From positions 50,265 through 114,264 of the forward strand of contig NZ_WNHB01000009.1 of the NCBI RefSeq assembly GCF_009718825.1: a DNA stretch of 64,000 nucleotides. The letters are read 5' to 3'. Every line of letters begins with the position of its first letter. Within the stretch, counting starts at the first letter, position 1. A program made the position numbers and the translations under genes. The notes under the pieces were generated by a model. That model had not been told where the DNA came from. It ran no database searches and was given only the letters and a program-made list of their open reading frames with translations. Source of the DNA: Terrilactibacillus tamarindi. Its GTDB lineage: Bacteria > Bacillota > Bacilli > Bacillales > Sporolactobacillaceae. Positions 62,510 through 64,000 of this stretch are shown here, piece by piece.

Positions 62510-63605
62510 TTGGAATTCCTCCTTTTTCAACTAAAATATGATAAAAACTTTTTTCAATAACATAAGATATAACCCCAATACTACTAGCTTTATGATTCAA
62601 ACTTGCTTTTTCAATTGTTGTTTGAAGTGGAGAAAAACGTTTAATATACGTTCTAATGCTATCCATAATTTCCATCAGCTGATTTGATTTTTGCCCTCCT
62701 ATTATCACTCGTTCAGGATTTAACAAGCTTATAACATTGGCGAGTGCAATGGATACGTCTATGACTAAATCCTTCTCTAGACTTCTCTTTTCTTTGTATT
62801 CTTGTAAAAGATGAATCACTTTATGCTCAAAACTTCCGAATTTTCCAAATTTATAGGTGTTATCATGATCTAGATCTTCTTTATCAACAAAGTAGCCAAT
62901 TTCACCGGCAGAGTACTGAAAACCAGGAACTAGTCTTCCATCAGAAATAATAGCCGATCCAATACCTGTTCCAATGGATAGATAAAAGAAGTGGTCCGTC
63001 GACGCGCCTTTACCTATCCAATGCTCACCTAACGCGGCACTGTCAACGTCATTGTTAATGAAAATAGGAATTGGTATATATTTTTTAAGCTCGGCTTTAA
63101 AGTTAACACTTTTCCATCCTAAGGAAGGGGCATCAATAACAATTGATTTAGTGTGATCTACAATAGAAGGTACAGACACACCGATACCTAGAATTGGAGA
63201 TTCATTGTGATTACATTCTTGATAAAAATTCACTATTTTTTGGGCACATAAAGAGACATCTAATACTGGAGGCAAACTTACTTTTTTAAGGACTTGTCCA
63301 GCCAAGTCTGTCAGAACACATAAAACACTTGAATTGGTTACATCTACACCAATGACAGAATAGGACTGATAATTAAACGCCAAATTTGTTCCTTTTCTTC
63401 CTCCCTCAGCTGTCGATGCACCTAAACCCATCTCTTTCACCATATTATTCTGGAGTAATTTTTCAACAAGTAGTGAAACCGTTGATCGACTAAAGCCAAA
63501 TGCCTTAGCTATTTCTGCACGACTACAATTTTCATTTCTTCTAATATAGTCTAGAACAAGCAGTCGGTTGTTACTTTTGGTATATGGGAAATGGATCAGT
63601 TGCAA
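62499..63605 (-). CDS. ROK-family transcriptional repressor (NagC/XylR type)
   Basis: This ~368-residue protein has an N-terminal winged helix (~12-60: NNRLLVLDYIRRNENCSRAE, FGFSRSTVSLLVEKL) and a C-terminal ROK sugar-binding domain (VIGVDVTNSS, INNDVDSAALGEHWIGKG, SIGTGIGSAI). The cysteine cluster is absent; the segment reads KFGKFGSFEH. TTG 63605 is 7 nt after AGGAGG and begins at the wing helix; the longer frame to 63659 is unsupported. It is the first gene of a regulator-permease-kinase unit and likely represses it until its sugar ligand is present. Confidence 0.85.
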   Translation of the reverse strand: MQLIHFPYTKSNNRLLVLDYIRRNENCSRAEIAKAFGFSRSTVSLLVEKLLQNNMVKEMGLGASTAEGGRKGTNLAFNYQSYSVIGVDVTNSSVLCVLTDLAGQVLKKVSLPPVLDVSLCAQKIVNFYQECNHNESPILGIGVSVPSIVDHTKSIVIDAPSLGWKSVNFKAELKKYIPIPIFINNDVDSAALGEHWIGKGASTDHFFYLSIGTGIGSAIISDGRLVPGFQYSAGEIGYFVDKEDLDHDNTYKFGKFGSFEHKVIHLLQEYKEKRSLEKDLVIDVSIALANVISLLNPERVIIGGQKSNQLMEIMDSIRTYIKRFSPLQTTIEKASLNHKASSIGVISYVIEKSFYHILVEKGGIPIGK

Positions 63606-63928
63606 ATCATCTCCTCCTCTCCGTTTTGTTTGTATTAAGTTTGTTCGATTTTTGTACAAACTAATTATTAATTGTTTTAAATATTAAAGATAAAACTGTT
63701 TCATTTCAATATTTATGTAAGAAAATATGACATGGTTTTTGTTCAAGCGACATTATATAACAAAAAATGGTGACCCGGATTTCCTCTTTTGATAAAGTTC
63801 ACTAAATCACTTGTCAACGTTTGTTTAATCGGGTGGAGTTATGTGGATTTGTTTACATAATTTTTTAATAGGGTGCAGTTACTTAGTTTACATAATGTTA
63901 ATACATTAGATTATTAATCGGCTTTTTT
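63606..63928. other. Intergenic region with a two-copy direct repeat
   Basis: Two related units, AATCGGGTGGAGTTA...GTTTACATAAT (63827-63862) and AATAGGGTGCAGTTA...GTTTACATAAT (63867-63898), stand in tandem upstream of the ROK regulator. A short TTTGTACAAA palindrome lies at 63652-63661. No coding frame is seen. Confidence 0.45.
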
Positions 63929-64000
63929 GGATTTATTGAGCTTCTTTCGGATTTATTGCGCCACTTTCGGATTTATTGCGCCACTTTCGGATTTATTGCG
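63929..64000. repeat. 20-bp tandem repeat running off the right edge
   Basis: Units of GGATTTATTGCGCCACTTTC begin at 63929 (variant GGATTTATTGAGCTTCTTTC), 63949, 63969 and 63989 (cut by the edge). There are no spacers between the units, so it is a minisatellite and not a CRISPR array. The total copy number is unknown. Confidence 0.85.

Noticed and set aside
63652..63661. TTTGTACAAA palindrome as ROK repressor operator
   Set aside because: Ten bases only, single copy, and it overlaps the unused upstream start. The evidence is too weak to annotate as an operator.
63929..64000. Possible CRISPR array at the right edge
   Set aside because: The 20-bp units are directly joined with no unique spacers, so it is a simple tandem repeat.

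Overview
The window is chromosomal DNA from a low-GC Gram-positive bacterium of the Bacillaceae. Evidence: AGGAGG-type ribosome binding sites throughout, many GTG and TTG starts, T-tailed intrinsic terminators, a Bacillus-type purine riboswitch, a WalR box, a TnrA-like box, and Bacillus gene families (YwbE, a YocH-like LysM/3D protein, a NasBCDEF-type nitrate system). The genus cannot be fixed from sequence alone. About eleven full or partial copies of a ~155-bp interspersed repeat, flanked by TTTAT/ATAAA, closely resemble what I remember of the bcr1 repeat of the Bacillus cereus group.

Layout. 1-2.9 kb: the edge of an accessory region, with a truncated PLD-nuclease/SF2-helicase gene followed by IS256- and IS110-family debris. 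3-9 kb: a five-gene minus-strand operon (class III aminotransferase, amino-acid permease, iron-dependent alcohol dehydrogenase, TauE-type exporter, frameshifted PucR regulator) that fits deamination of an amino compound such as taurine, reduction of the aldehyde and export of the product. A pair of TGTGCTC/GAGCACA palindromes lies upstream. 9-13.7 kb: small housekeeping or unknown genes (YwbE, an exonuclease, a SET protein, a DUF3100 pair, DoxX, a DGC protein).

13.8-28 kb: an amino/imino-acid oxidation region. It holds a sarcosine-oxidase-like pseudogene with two in-frame stops, a membrane Fe-S ETF:quinone oxidoreductase candidate, an aldehyde dehydrogenase, an ornithine-cyclodeaminase/mu-crystallin enzyme, an amino-acid permease, a CdaR-type regulator, an FAD-dependent amine oxidoreductase, a 2-hydroxyacid dehydrogenase, and etfB-etfA. 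The likely electron route is FAD enzyme to EtfAB to the membrane Fe-S protein to menaquinone. 28-31.6 kb: a selenium module (selD, mnmH) beside a divergent permease. 31.7-36.8 kb: a sugar-type transporter, a gene-poor stretch, a small secreted protein, a polysaccharide pyruvyl transferase and a WalR-box cell-wall enzyme.

37-56 kb: a continuous minus-strand nitrate assimilation and molybdenum-cofactor island: nirB, nirD, uroporphyrinogen-III methyltransferase, nitrate transporter, a single-chain fusion of the NasB electron-transfer protein with the NasC nitrate reductase, a MOSC protein, moaA, moeB, moeA, modB, moaB, moaE, moaD, moaC, modA, a second moeA, mobA and mobB. The genes together import nitrate and molybdate, build the Mo cofactor and siroheme, and reduce nitrate to ammonium. 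The nirB promoter carries a TnrA-like box centred near -51 and an inverted repeat over the -10/start region.

56-64 kb: nupC behind a guanine-class riboswitch and terminator, pncB, a ROK kinase, an APC permease and a ROK regulator (both ROK proteins lack the usual zinc cysteines), and a 20-bp tandem repeat running off the right edge. No rRNA, tRNA or CRISPR array was seen.
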